Source of the DNA: JALYYC01 sp963795805 | GTDB lineage: Bacteria > Chloroflexota > Dormibacteria > CF-121 | NCBI GenBank assembly: GCA_963795805.1 | Contig: CAWCIV010000004.1 | Location: 868,001-932,000 of the forward strand | Reading direction: 5' to 3' | Length of the DNA stretch: 64,000 nucleotides | Part shown: one piece after another, positions 1 through 9,571 of the stretch | Position numbering within the stretch: position 1 is the first letter of the stretch | How the letters are laid out: the number at the start of each line of letters is the position of its first letter | Made by a program: the position numbers and the translations under genes | The notes under the pieces: generated by a model | Databases searched by the model: none | Told to the model about the DNA's origin: nothing | Seen by the model: the letters and a program-made list of their open reading frames with translations, nothing else

Positions 1-368
1 GGCAGACCGGCCGGCAGCGCGGGCGTCCATGGAACCACCGGCGCGCAGCTGACGACGCTGCGCGGCTGGTCCGCCTCGCTCCCGGCGGCTCCGCTGAGGA
101 AGCAGCGGCGGTTGATTTCGGCGACCATCTCCACCTCACTCAGCCCCTGGCTCAGGTCGATCACCCGCTTGATGCAGGTCCGCGGGTAAATGCCCGCATT
201 CAGATCCTGGACGGCCTGCGTCGGCTGCGGTGGGCCCGCGGCGGTGGCGGGCGGCCTCGCGGGGAGCAGGAGCGCCAGCGCTAGTCCAAGGGCCGCCAGC
301 CACGCACCGGCCTCAGCGAGAGGCCCGATCTTTGGGGTTTTGCGACGCCTGGGCGACAGTACTGGCAC
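1..368 (-). CDS. Secreted protein, N-terminal part (runs off the left edge)
   Basis: An open reading frame starts with GTG at 368 on the minus strand and is still open at base 1 (122 full codons). The N-terminus is a clear signal peptide: a basic n-region (RRRK), a hydrophobic stretch rich in Leu/Ala at about residues 20-37, then an Ala/Pro-rich cleavage region near residues 38-48. The mature part has cysteines at about 61 and 81 and near the window edge, which suggests disulfides in an extracellular protein. Codon third positions are G/C-rich as in the neighbours. I do not recognise the family. It is transcribed divergently from the PIN-TRAM gene at 465. Confidence 0.6.
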   Translation of the reverse strand, partial: MPVLSPRRRKTPKIGPLAEAGAWLAALGLALALLLPARPPATAAGPPQPTQAVQDLNAGIYPRTCIKRVIDLSQGLSEVEMVAEINRRCFLSGAAGSEADQPRSVVSCAPVVPWTPALPAGL

Positions 369-426
369 GGTTTTCGTGCTTTAATTAGCTCACGATGGCA
401 GCGATTGTGTCGACCCTGTTTCGCAT

Positions 427-461
427 CCTTGGATCACGGATCCTGACGCAAGGAGGTGATC
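427..461 (+). promoter_or_regulatory. Leader of the PIN-TRAM gene with an extended Shine-Dalgarno and possible pseudoknot
   Basis: Bases 450-461 (AAGGAGGTGATC) are a 12-base perfect complement of the usual 16S rRNA 3' end, ending 3 bases before the ATG at 465. Just upstream, TTGGATCAC (429-437) repeats the 16S sequence itself. Two helices are possible: CCTTG (427-431) with CAAGG (449-453), and GATCAC (432-437) with GTGATC (456-461). Their order is that of an H-type pseudoknot covering the ribosome binding site. Structure and role are inferred; the sequence match is direct. Confidence 0.4.
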
Positions 462-464
462 TGC

Positions 465-1586
465 ATGCGCGTGGAACGGGTCTTCCGGCTCTTGGGCCTT
501 TTGTTGGGACTTATAGCGGGCGTCGAGTACGCCTCATTCATCATCTCGGAAGCAGGCGTCCACGGTTACACGCTGAGAGCAGTCGTCCTGTTGCTGACCG
601 CACTGGCCGGCGCACTCTTCGGCTTCTTCGGGCTCCCGTACGTCACGACCAAGCCCTTCTTCTGGCTCGAAGATAAGCTAAACGTCACCCCGTTACCTGA
701 CCTGGTAGCGGCGACCGTGGGACTCCTCGTCGGGTTGCTGTTGGCGGCGCTCGTCGGCCTCTTTCTGGCCAAGCTGCCCTGGTATCTCGGCTTCGTAATC
801 TCGCTGATGGTGGCGCTCGTCTTCGCCTACTGGGGCGTCACCCTGGGCTTGAACCGGCGCAACGAGATGATGGCCCTTGTGCTAGGCCCGGCGCGTGCCG
901 CCGGCGCTGTGGGCGGCGGACGCGCCCCGGTTGCCACCGTCCTGCTGGACACCAGCGTCATCATTGACGGCCGCATCATGGACATCGCGCAGACCGGATT
1001 TCTTCGTGACCACATGCTGGTGCCGCACTTCGTCCTCGCCGAGTTGCAGTACATCGCCGACTCGAGCGATACGTTGCGCCGAAACCGTGGGCGCCGCGGC
1101 CTCGAGGTGCTCAACCTACTGCAGAAGGAGCCGCTCGTCGACATCGAGTTCACCGATGACGACATCCCTGACGTGGCCGAGGTGGACATGAAGCTGATTC
1201 GCCTGGCTCGAAACCGGAATGCCGCGATCATGACGAACGACTACAACCTCAACCGCGTCGCCCAGCTCGAGGGTGTCCGGGTCCTCAATCTCAACACCCT
1301 GGCGAACGCGCTCAAGCCGGTCGTCATCCCTGGCGAAGAGATGAACGTGCAGCTGATCAAGGAGGGCAAGGAGGCGAACCAGGGCGTCGGATACCTCGAC
1401 GACGGCACCATGATCGTGGTGGAAAACGGGCGCAAGTATATGAACCAGACGATCGGCGTCGTGGTGACCTCGGTGCTGCAGACCGCGGCTGGCCGAATGA
1501 TCTTCGCCACGCCCGCCAGTGAGTCGACCATCGAGCGCCGGCCGAAGCCACTGCGCAAGATCCAGGGCGGCAGTTCCGGTCACTGA
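465..1586 (+). CDS. yacL: PIN-TRAM domain membrane protein (YacL type)
   Basis: A 373-residue protein with four membrane segments in the first 130 residues, a PIN-like nuclease domain beginning near residue 158 (conserved Asp in LLDTSVIIDGR at 162, later acidic residues such as the TNDYN motif) and a C-terminal TRAM domain (GVGYLDDGTMIVVENGRK region) that in this family is expected to bind RNA. Start chosen at 465 because a perfect GGAGG lies 8 bases upstream; a GTG at 456 lies inside that ribosome binding site. In Firmicutes and Actinobacteria this gene precedes ispD, as here. Function is presumed RNA binding or cleavage at the membrane; the in vivo substrate is unknown. Confidence 0.85.
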   Translation: MRVERVFRLLGLLLGLIAGVEYASFIISEAGVHGYTLRAVVLLLTALAGALFGFFGLPYVTTKPFFWLEDKLNVTPLPDLVAATVGLLVGLLLAALVGLFLAKLPWYLGFVISLMVALVFAYWGVTLGLNRRNEMMALVLGPARAAGAVGGGRAPVATVLLDTSVIIDGRIMDIAQTGFLRDHMLVPHFVLAELQYIADSSDTLRRNRGRRGLEVLNLLQKEPLVDIEFTDDDIPDVAEVDMKLIRLARNRNAAIMTNDYNLNRVAQLEGVRVLNLNTLANALKPVVIPGEEMNVQLIKEGKEANQGVGYLDDGTMIVVENGRKYMNQTIGVVVTSVLQTAAGRMIFATPASESTIERRPKPLRKIQGGSSGH

Positions 1587-1956
1587 CCCGGTCGGTCTTC
1601 GCCTCGAGCACGGCCCCGACTTCCCGTCGAGGCTGCGGGCGGCGCTCGCAGAGTCAGCCTCGGCCACCCGCTTCGCGATCGGCCCCGGTGAGGTCCCGGC
1701 GGAAGCCCTGGCCGCCACTGACCCGGTGGTCGTGCTCGGCGAACCGGTCCGTGACACGTGCAAGGAGGTCCGAGATGGCCTCGTGCAGCGCACGGTCGCG
1801 CGCGAGACCCTGGTCGACCTCACGGGACCCTGGCTGGTCAGCCGCGCGGCGCTCGCCGCCGCCCTCGACCGCGGCGGCACGGTGGCCCGGGCGGCGGATC
1901 CGCTGCAGTTGTTTTCGGCCGCCGGTCTCGCGATTCGCGTGGTCACGCGCGGATGA
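1519..1956 (+). CDS. Degenerate IspD-like protein, C-terminal half only
   Basis: About 145 residues; the GTG at 1519 is the only standard start near the N-terminus and overlaps yacL by 68 bases, so the start is uncertain. No nucleotide-binding loop is present, but the last 75 residues line up with the C-terminal half of IspD: EPVRDTCKEV matches the PVxDTxK strand, followed at the expected spacing by a DGLVQRTVAR segment, then LTGPW where IspD has QTPQ, a helix, and a closing AAGLAIRVVTRG strand. It overlaps the next gene, a full-length ispD, by four bases (ATGA). I read it as a third, decayed or repurposed IspD module. A structure prediction would settle it. Confidence 0.5.
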   Translation: MSRPSSAGRSHCARSRAAVPVTDPVGLRLEHGPDFPSRLRAALAESASATRFAIGPGEVPAEALAATDPVVVLGEPVRDTCKEVRDGLVQRTVARETLVDLTGPWLVSRAALAAALDRGGTVARAADPLQLFSAAGLAIRVVTRG

Positions 1957-2636
1957 CGGCGGCGGCGGTCGTCGTCGCGGGAGGCCGGGGGACGCGGATG
2001 AACGCCGGGGTGAACAAGGTCTTCCTGAAACTCGGCGACCGGTCCATTCTGGAGTGGTCGCTTGACCTCTTCGAACACTCGCCGCTGGTCGGGCTCGTGG
2101 TGGTGGTGGCCCAGCCGGCGGACATCGAGACCTGCCGGCGGCTCCGCGCGCGCTACCCCAAAGTTGATCGGGTGGTGCCAGGTGGCGATGTCCGACACCG
2201 GTCTGAATTTGCCGGGGTGGCCGCCCTTGCCGAGGAGATCGATGCCGGACAGGTGGAGGTCGTGCTGGTCCATGATGCCGTCCGTCCCTTCGCCTCCCCC
2301 GTACTGGTGAATCGCCTGCTGACCGGGATGGCTGCCGTCCACGGCTGCGTGCCGGGGCTGCCGGTTCCGCCCAGCACGGTGGTCGTCGAGCGCGGCCTGG
2401 TCGCGAGCATTCCTACCGGGCTCTGGTCGGTGCAAACACCCCAGGCGGTCGACGCCACCTGGATCCTGGAGGCGCATAACAAGGCCGCCCGCGCCGGCTT
2501 TCTCGGGACCGACACCGCCTCGGTCATCGAGTGGGCCGGTGGTGATGTCCGGGTGATCGAGGGCGAGGGTGACAACATCAAAATCACGACCCCCGACGAT
2601 CTCGCCCGCGCCAGAACGATCGCCGGCCGGCGTTAG
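1953..2636 (+). CDS. ispD: 2-C-methyl-D-erythritol 4-phosphate cytidylyltransferase, copy 1
   Basis: 227 residues, the usual IspD length. The enzyme joins CTP and MEP in the non-mevalonate isoprenoid pathway. Visible motifs: AGGRGTRM (9-16) nucleotide loop with Lys22, HDAVRP (107-112), QTPQ (161-164), a TDTAS acidic patch (186-190) and GDNIK (206-210) near the end. Unusual: the DTxK motif that normally follows the PV strand is replaced by PPSTVVV (139-145), and the RxxSV motif is RSEF. The ATG overlaps the stop of the preceding IspD-like fragment. It ends tail-to-tail with a transporter (4-base overlap), which separates it from copy 2 and ispF. Confidence 0.85.
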   Translation: MTAAAVVVAGGRGTRMNAGVNKVFLKLGDRSILEWSLDLFEHSPLVGLVVVVAQPADIETCRRLRARYPKVDRVVPGGDVRHRSEFAGVAALAEEIDAGQVEVVLVHDAVRPFASPVLVNRLLTGMAAVHGCVPGLPVPPSTVVVERGLVASIPTGLWSVQTPQAVDATWILEAHNKAARAGFLGTDTASVIEWAGGDVRVIEGEGDNIKITTPDDLARARTIAGRR

Positions 2637-3823
2637 CGCCTTGCCTCGTCGACGCGGATGGCGACGTGCAGCAACAACAGGCCGACGGCAAGGGCGGAGA
2701 GGGCGAGCCCCAGGGCGCGCAGTCCGGCTGCCTGCAGGATGAGCCCGACCACGGCCGGAAAGCCGCCGGCACCAAGGGTTCCGGCGGCCAGCTCATAGCC
2801 GACCGCGTGGGCCGTCATCCCCCGCCCGACCCGTCCCGGGGTCAATGAAACAAGCAAGGGGAAGATCACGCTGACCCCGAGACCGAGCAGGGGCAGGGCG
2901 AGAAAGCCGGCGATCATCGGCGGAGCGAGCCAGAATGCAGCGGCGCTCAGAAGGATGGCGATCACACTGACGTCCAGCAGGCGAGGCGCCGCAACGCGGT
3001 CGCCGAAGATGCCGAGCGCCATGCGTCCGCTGGCCAGACCGATCCAGAAGAGCGACACGCTCAAGCCCGCGGTGCCCGACGACACAAGCCGGTGCGCGGT
3101 CAGCTCGGTGTACGACCAATCCCCGGTGGTGCCCTCGATGCCACTGCCGAGCAGGAACAGGCCGATCAAGAGCGGCAGGATCCACCAATGGGCGCCTGGG
3201 ACGCCGGACTTCGTTTGGATCGAAGGATTCCGCGGGACCTCGCCCAATGCCCAGTCGCGGCGACGCCAGGCGATCAACCCGCCGAGCACGGCGTAGACGG
3301 CGGCCATGACGATGAATGCGGGACGCCATGACCCAAAGACCTTGAGCGAGACCACGACGAGTTCCGGTCCGATGGCGGCGCCCACCGCCCAGGACGCATG
3401 CAACCATCCCATGAAACGGACCCCGCGCGTCAGGGCGATCCGGGTATTGACCGCCGCGTCGATGAGGCCTGACCCGGCGCCCACCAGCAGGCTGGCGAGC
3501 GTCATGACGCGCAATGAGGGGGCGACGGCGAAGCCGATGGCCCCGGCCGTAGCCACCGCACTGGCGATGCCCAGCAGCAGGGGCAGCGGCAGCCAGGTAC
3601 TCAACGGCCCGCTGCTGGCGCTGACGATGAAATACGCCGCGGTCCAGGCCGCGATCAGCGCGCCGAGCCCAGCCAGCGGTGCCCCCGCCGAGACCCGCAT
3701 CGAGGGCCATGCCACGCCGATCGCGCCGGCCGGCAGTCCCAGGGCAACGAAGGCGAGCATCGGGGTCCCGGCCACCATCCCAGCTGTCAGCGCCTGTCGC
3801 TGAGCCCCTCGATGCGTGGTCAC
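2633..3823 (-). CDS. MFS transporter
   Basis: A polytopic membrane protein of about 396 residues with roughly 12 hydrophobic segments, basic loops between halves (AWRRRDWALGE near the centre) and the Gly/Ala-rich helices of the major facilitator superfamily. Overall character is that of the small-molecule or sugar permease groups, but the substrate cannot be read. Start: GTG at 3823, because GATAAT (minus strand, 3835-3830) lies 6 bases before it, the leaderless arrangement seen at many genes here. A TTG at 3856 would add 11 residues. It is inserted in opposite orientation between the two ispD genes. Confidence 0.75.
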   Translation of the reverse strand: MTTHRGAQRQALTAGMVAGTPMLAFVALGLPAGAIGVAWPSMRVSAGAPLAGLGALIAAWTAAYFIVSASSGPLSTWLPLPLLLGIASAVATAGAIGFAVAPSLRVMTLASLLVGAGSGLIDAAVNTRIALTRGVRFMGWLHASWAVGAAIGPELVVVSLKVFGSWRPAFIVMAAVYAVLGGLIAWRRRDWALGEVPRNPSIQTKSGVPGAHWWILPLLIGLFLLGSGIEGTTGDWSYTELTAHRLVSSGTAGLSVSLFWIGLASGRMALGIFGDRVAAPRLLDVSVIAILLSAAAFWLAPPMIAGFLALPLLGLGVSVIFPLLVSLTPGRVGRGMTAHAVGYELAAGTLGAGGFPAVVGLILQAAGLRALGLALSALAVGLLLLHVAIRVDEARR

Positions 3824-3931
3824 CGGGGCATTATCGGGTTGCCGCGCAGCTTCCAAAAGGCCGGCTCAGATTCGACTCCCGGGCCTTATACTTCAACCCA
3901 CCGAAAACCGACTAGACAAAAGGGGTGACTC
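3824..3931. promoter_or_regulatory. Divergent intergenic region between MFS gene and ispD copy 2
   Basis: The minus strand carries a GATAAT -10-like box at 3835-3830, 6 bases before the MFS GTG. The plus strand carries TATACT at 3887-3892 as a possible -10 for the ispD2-ispF-cysS-rlmB run, with AAAGGGGTGA as ribosome binding site just before the GTG at 3932. No convincing -35 is seen for either. Confidence 0.35.
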
Positions 3932-4630
3932 GTGGAGGTACAAGCGATCATTCCGGCCGCCGGGGCCGGGCTTCACAACGGGGAGTCCAGCGCCAGGGTC
4001 CTGATGCCGGTCGGTGGCCGGTCGCTCATCCGAAGAACGCTCGAGGCCTTCGATCGCTGTCCCGAGATCACCGGCATCATCGTGATGGTCTCGCAACGCA
4101 ACCTTCTGGCGGTTACCCGCGAGCTCGAGACTGATGGCTGGCGCAAGCCGATCGATGTGCAGCTGGGCGGGGAGCGCCGCCAGGATTCGGTCCGGCTCGG
4201 CCTGGAAAGTCTCCGCCACAAGCCGCCGGAATTCGTTCTCATCCACGACGGTGCGCGCCCGCTGGTCAGTGACGACCTGATCCACCAGGGGCTGATGACG
4301 GCCCGGCAGTTCGGGGCCGCCACCGCCGCCGTGCCCGTCCATCACACCTACAAGCACGTCGACAGCTCCGGTTTCGTCCACGGCACGGTCGAGCGCGCCG
4401 ACCTGATGCAGATCCAGACTCCCCAGGTGTTCCGCTTCGATTGGATCCTGGAGGCCCATGAGAAGGCGGTCCGGGAGCGGATCGTGGTCGAAGATGACGC
4501 GGAGCTGATCGAGAAGCTCGGCAAGCCGGTCAAAGTCTTCTCAGGGTCCTACAGCAACCTCAAGGTCGCGACCCGCGAGGATGCGCTGATGGTCGAGGCC
4601 CTGCTTGCCGCTGCGCCCGTGTGCGTGTAG
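3932..4630 (+). CDS. ispD: IspD-family cytidylyltransferase, copy 2 (altered nucleotide loop)
   Basis: 232 residues. Well-kept motifs: GGERRQDSV (79-87), HDGARP (105-110), HHTYK (137-141, Thr and Lys of DTxK kept), QTPQ (162-165), EDDAELIE (187-194) and NLK (209-211). The N-terminal loop reads AAGAGLHNGESSARV (9-23): the catalytic Arg of the AAGxGxRM consensus is His, and the loop Lys is Arg. Copy 1 has the opposite pattern (good loop, lost DTxK). It overlaps ispF by 10 bases and so is probably translated with it. Either this copy has reduced activity, uses another nucleotide, or works with copy 1 as a mixed dimer; these are inferences. Confidence 0.8.
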   Translation: MEVQAIIPAAGAGLHNGESSARVLMPVGGRSLIRRTLEAFDRCPEITGIIVMVSQRNLLAVTRELETDGWRKPIDVQLGGERRQDSVRLGLESLRHKPPEFVLIHDGARPLVSDDLIHQGLMTARQFGAATAAVPVHHTYKHVDSSGFVHGTVERADLMQIQTPQVFRFDWILEAHEKAVRERIVVEDDAELIEKLGKPVKVFSGSYSNLKVATREDALMVEALLAAAPVCV

Positions 4631-5093
4631 GGAGCGGCTTCGACCTTCATCGGCTCGAGGTGGGCCGGCCGCTGATCCTCGGTGGGGTCGAGCTCCCCTG
4701 GGACCTCGGCCTGCTCGGCCATAGCGATGCCGACGTGATCTGCCACGCGCTGATCGACGCCCTCTGCGGCGCCGCCGGCCTGGGGGACATCGGGACGCTC
4801 TTTCCAGACACGGACCCTCGCTACAAGGACGCCCGGAGCCTCGACCTACTTCGCGAAGTGACAGACCGCTGCCGCCGGGAGCGCTGGCTGGTCGAGAATG
4901 CCGACGTCACGCTGCTCGCCCAGGCGCCCAGGCTCGCGCCCTACCGGGAGGCGATCCGGGCCAATCTCGCCGGCGCGCTGGGGGTCGACCCGGCCGCGGT
5001 TGGGATCAAGGCGACCACCACCGACCACGTCGGCGCCATCGGCCGCGGCGAGGCGCTGGCGGCGCAGGCGATCGTCCTGCTGCGGGAGACACC

Positions 5094-5097
<4 letters not shown>
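4621..5097 (+). CDS. ispF: 2-C-methyl-D-erythritol 2,4-cyclodiphosphate synthase
   Basis: 158 residues, normal for the homotrimeric zinc enzyme that cyclises CDP-ME 2-phosphate in the MEP pathway. The N-terminus has the metal ligands in SGFDLH, followed by LGHSDADV (third ligand), the DIGTLFPDTD loop and the C-terminal KATTTDHVGAIGRGEALAAQA signature. GTG start at 4621 lies inside the end of ispD copy 2, and the TGA overlaps the GTG of cysS, so ispD2-ispF-cysS are translationally coupled. Confidence 0.95.
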
Positions 5098-6476
<1,379 letters not shown>

Positions 6477-6482
6477 GCTTCG

Positions 6483-7235
6483 GTGCCCCGGCCTCCCGAC
6501 ATCATCTACGGTCGCAACCCCGTGCTGGAGGCATTCCGGGCCGGACGCCCGGTGCGGCGGCTGCTGCTCGCCGGCGGCCTGCGCGATGATCCCCGCCTCA
6601 AGGAGCTGCGCCGGCTCGCGGCGGGCCGCGATCTCATGATCGAATCGGCCGACCGGCACCACCTCGATGACATCGCGCATTCGGAAGCCCACCAGGGTGT
6701 GGTGGCGTACGTCACCCGCCGGAAATACTGGGACCTCGAGCCGATGGCGCGCGTGGCACTGGCGGAGCGCGCGGACGCGCTGCTGCTCATGCTCGACAGC
6801 CTGCAGGACCCTCAGAACCTCGGCACGCTGAGCAGGACCGCGGAGGCCACCGGCGTTGGCGGCATCGTGCTCTCATCGAATCGGTCACCGGAGGTGACCC
6901 CGGCCGTGGTCAAGGCGTCGGCGGGGGCGGCGGAGTACCTCCGTTATGCCCGCGTCGCCAACCTCGCCCAGGCGACCGACGCGCTCAAGGGCCTGGGCTT
7001 CTGGATTGTCGGCCTCGCCGGGGAGGCCGCGACGCCGTACACCGAGTTCGATTACCGACGGCCATTGGTGCTCGTCGTGGGCGCCGAGGGCGACGGCATG
7101 CACCAGCTGCTCCGCAAGAAGTGCGATGCTCTCGTGCGGCTGCCGATGCTCGGCCAGGTGGGCTCGTTGAATGCGGCGGTGGCCGGCTCGATTCTTCTCT
7201 ACGAGGTGTTGCGCCAGCGCGGCCCAACGAGCTAG
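6483..7235 (+). CDS. rlmB: 23S rRNA (guanosine-2'-O-)-methyltransferase RlmB / TrmH family
   Basis: 250 residues. N-terminal substrate-binding domain (IIYGRNPVLEAF), then a SPOUT knot methyltransferase domain with the three SpoU motifs: DSLQDPQNLGTLSRTAEA (motif 1, catalytic Arg), VVGAEGDGM (motif 2) and LPMLGQVGSLNAAVAGSILLYE (motif 3). It 2'-O-methylates a guanosine, most likely G2251 of 23S rRNA by family membership. GTG start six bases after the cysS stop, so it is in the same transcript. Confidence 0.92.
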   Translation: MPRPPDIIYGRNPVLEAFRAGRPVRRLLLAGGLRDDPRLKELRRLAAGRDLMIESADRHHLDDIAHSEAHQGVVAYVTRRKYWDLEPMARVALAERADALLLMLDSLQDPQNLGTLSRTAEATGVGGIVLSSNRSPEVTPAVVKASAGAAEYLRYARVANLAQATDALKGLGFWIVGLAGEAATPYTEFDYRRPLVLVVGAEGDGMHQLLRKKCDALVRLPMLGQVGSLNAAVAGSILLYEVLRQRGPTS

Positions 7236-7302
7236 CCGCCGCTTCCGTAGAGGAGGAGTGTCGTTCGATGGCATCGGAGGGTGCCCTCCACCGGAGGTTC
7301 GG

Positions 7303-8952
7303 CTAGGTGATGGCCGGTGGCGGCGGTGGGACGTCCCCAGGCGCGGACGGCCCGGTCGGAGGGGCCTTATGGCCGCCGCCCATCTGCGCTCGATGATCTT
7401 CGAGCGCGGCATCGTATTCCTCGAGCGACCGGTATTCCTCCGCTTCCAATAAGACTTTCCGCGTGGCGGTGACCCAGTCACGGTCGAGCGTCTTGAACAT
7501 GGGGAGTCCGCGCTTGCGGCGATACAGGGCGAAGAGGACGATCGCTGCCAGCACCCAGATCGGGCCGACAATGCGGGCGTACTGGTGCGTCAGCAGCACC
7601 ATAACCAGGAAGAAGAGCACGCCCAGAAAGCCGAGCACGCCGAGCAGGGGGAACCAGACGGTCCGCCCCTGGTAACGGATCCGGATGTTGAGCGGCATCA
7701 TGTAAGGTCGCGGCGTGAAGGGGTCATTGAAACGAAGCACGAAGAGCGAGATGAACACCAGCAAGTAGCCGGTGGTGGCGCCGAAGGCATAGAGATCGGC
7801 CAGGACGTCGATGGCGGCGCTCTTCCCGGGAGGGCCCGGCGTGAAGAAGGCGAAGATGGTTTGCAGCAGCGCGACGCCACCGAAGACGATGACGGCACGG
7901 GCCGGCGTGGCGAACTTCTTGTTCACCTTCGAAAACCAGGTCGGGAGCAGGTCGAACTGGCTCATCGAGTAGCTCAGCCTCGAGGAGCTGACCACCCCTG
8001 AGTTGGCGGAGATGAAGACGATGAGCGCACCGATGGCGGCGGTGAGCGGGGCCGCCACGACCCCGACGACCGGGATCTTGCTGGCGATCAAGGCGACCGG
8101 GTCGCCTTCGTGTCCGCGGAAGTCGAGCGGGTGAAGCAGACCGACGGCGAGGACGGAAAAGGCCATCGCGAAGAGCAAGACCGAGACCACGAGGCCGATG
8201 GAGGTCCGCGGAATAATGGTGGCGGGCCGCCGTGTCTCCTGGGCGACCTGCGAAATCGTCTCCAGGCCGACGAAGGCGATGATCGCCAGCGACGATCCGA
8301 ACGCGAACTCGCTGAGGGTGGGCCGATCGAAGAGGAACTCGTGCGCGACCATCTCCGGGTGCCAGACCAGCACGAAGCCGGCTACCACGATGCCGGTTTG
8401 CGCGATGATCGCGATCGTCCCGATGATGCCGTTGAAATCGGTCGAGATCTTGATGCCCCGGACGTTCAGCCAGATCAGGAAGAGGATTCCCGCCACCGAC
8501 TCCAGCAGCCAGACCCAGGCCATATGGATCGGCCCGAGGTTGATGGTGATATCGACGATATGATGGCCGCCGCTGACGTACGGCACAAAGAAGTTGAAAT
8601 AGCCGAAGGCGACCACGGTGAAGAGCGAGATGTCGATCGTGTAGTCGAGGACCAGCGCGGAGCCCGCGACGAGCCCCCAGAAATCCCCCAGCCCGCGCAG
8701 CGTGAAATACTGGCCGCCGCCGGCGAGTGGGTAGGCGGACGCCAGTTCGGCGTAGCACAGACCCACCAGCGCGAAGACCAGGCCGGCCGCGAGGAAGGCC
8801 AGTGGCGCCATGCCCAGCGCGGCCAGGGTGATGATGCCGAGTGCGGTGTAAATGTCGGCGCCGACGGCCGCGTAGCCCCACATGTAGGAGCCCCAAACAG
8901 ACACGTCGCGGCGAAGCTCGCTGCTGGAAATCCCCTCTTGCGGCGGATGCAT
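7303..8952 (-). CDS. APC-family amino acid permease
   Basis: 549 residues with about 12 membrane segments. The first helix contains the GYAAVGADIYTALG unwound-helix region typical of the amino acid-polyamine-organocation superfamily, and a conserved helix carries FVGLETISQVAQETRRP. The C-terminus has a long hydrophilic, Pro-rich cytosolic tail. Substrate unknown. The ATG at 8952 has TACTAT on the minus strand 7 bases upstream, indicating a leaderless message divergent from yacP. It interrupts the conserved rlmB-yacP pair. Confidence 0.85.
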   Translation of the reverse strand: MHPPQEGISSSELRRDVSVWGSYMWGYAAVGADIYTALGIITLAALGMAPLAFLAAGLVFALVGLCYAELASAYPLAGGGQYFTLRGLGDFWGLVAGSALVLDYTIDISLFTVVAFGYFNFFVPYVSGGHHIVDITINLGPIHMAWVWLLESVAGILFLIWLNVRGIKISTDFNGIIGTIAIIAQTGIVVAGFVLVWHPEMVAHEFLFDRPTLSEFAFGSSLAIIAFVGLETISQVAQETRRPATIIPRTSIGLVVSVLLFAMAFSVLAVGLLHPLDFRGHEGDPVALIASKIPVVGVVAAPLTAAIGALIVFISANSGVVSSSRLSYSMSQFDLLPTWFSKVNKKFATPARAVIVFGGVALLQTIFAFFTPGPPGKSAAIDVLADLYAFGATTGYLLVFISLFVLRFNDPFTPRPYMMPLNIRIRYQGRTVWFPLLGVLGFLGVLFFLVMVLLTHQYARIVGPIWVLAAIVLFALYRRKRGLPMFKTLDRDWVTATRKVLLEAEEYRSLEEYDAALEDHRAQMGGGHKAPPTGPSAPGDVPPPPPAIT

Positions 8953-9005
8953 CCCAACGATAGTACCGGGCGCCCGGGGTCACGTCGCCTGAGTACCCTG
9001 AGGTC
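8953..9005. promoter_or_regulatory. Divergent leaderless promoters for the permease and yacP
   Basis: The 53-base gap has a -10 on each strand placed to start transcription at the start codon: TACTAT on the minus strand (8965-8960), 7 bases before the permease ATG, and TACCCT on the plus strand (8994-8999), 6 bases before the yacP ATG. No ribosome binding site is placed for the permease. Confidence 0.55.
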
Positions 9006-9533
9006 ATGGACCGGCTGATCGTCGACGGCTACAACATGATCTTCGCCTGGCCCGAGCTGGCGGCGCTCAAGGACGTCAAGCTGGAGGATGCCCGGGACCT
9101 CCTGATCTCGATGCTGGCGGATTATGGCGCGATGACACGGCAGCAGGTGGTGGTCGTCTTCGACTCTCACCGCCGGGCCGATGCCGCCGCGTCGGAGCAA
9201 CGGATTGCCGGCGTCCAGGTGGTGTACTCGGGCGGCAAGACATCGGCCGACCACGTCATCGAGCGGCTGGTTTTCGCCGCCAGGCCGTCCGACGAGGTGA
9301 CGGTCGCCACCTCGGATGGCCTTCAACGTGACTATGCCCTGAGCCGGGGGATCAAGACCGTTTCGGCACCGATCCTCAAGGCGCAGATCGACGCGGCCCT
9401 CGAGCGGCGAGATCGGCAGATCGGCGACACCCGTGCCCGCTCCGACATCGCCCGGCGCCTCGAGGATCGTCTCGATCCGAAGAGTCGGGAACGCCTCGAG
9501 CGGATCAGGCGCGGGGAGTCCCCGGAGCCATAA
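9006..9533 (+). CDS. yacP: NYN/PIN-fold ribonuclease (YacP / Rae1 family)
   Basis: 175 residues. The NYN nuclease motifs are visible: DGYNMIF at residue 7 onwards (first catalytic Asp), VVFDSHRRAD in the middle and TSADHVIE plus VATSDGLQRD (remaining acidic residues). Bacillus Rae1/YacP is a ribosome-associated mRNA endonuclease encoded next to rlmB, and the order rlmB-yacP is kept here apart from the inserted permease. The C-terminus is a basic Arg-rich helix. The stop codon merges with an A-run that belongs to the following terminator. Confidence 0.88.
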   Translation: MDRLIVDGYNMIFAWPELAALKDVKLEDARDLLISMLADYGAMTRQQVVVVFDSHRRADAAASEQRIAGVQVVYSGGKTSADHVIERLVFAARPSDEVTVATSDGLQRDYALSRGIKTVSAPILKAQIDAALERRDRQIGDTRARSDIARRLEDRLDPKSRERLERIRRGESPEP

Positions 9534-9559
9534 AAAAGAGGGCCGCAGCGGCGGCCCTC
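9532..9559 (-). terminator. Rho-independent terminator of the CHAP-SH3 gene
   Basis: A 9-bp perfect stem, GAGGGCCGC (9538-9546) with GCGGCCCTC (9551-9559), loop AGCG. Read on the minus strand it is followed by six T (9537-9532), so it ends the minus-strand transcript 12 bases after the repaired stop at 9572; it may also act weakly on yacP. Confidence 0.85.
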
Positions 9560-9571
9560 TCTAGATGTCGA

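Noticed and set aside
1116..2477. 453-codon minus-strand frame across yacL and ispD copy 1
   Set aside because: Low-complexity Arg/His/Asp-rich text overlapping two well-supported genes; a compositional shadow.
7571..9018. Long plus- and minus-strand frames across the amino acid permease
   Set aside because: The permease frame has clear membrane helices and family motifs; the others are antisense or shifted shadows.
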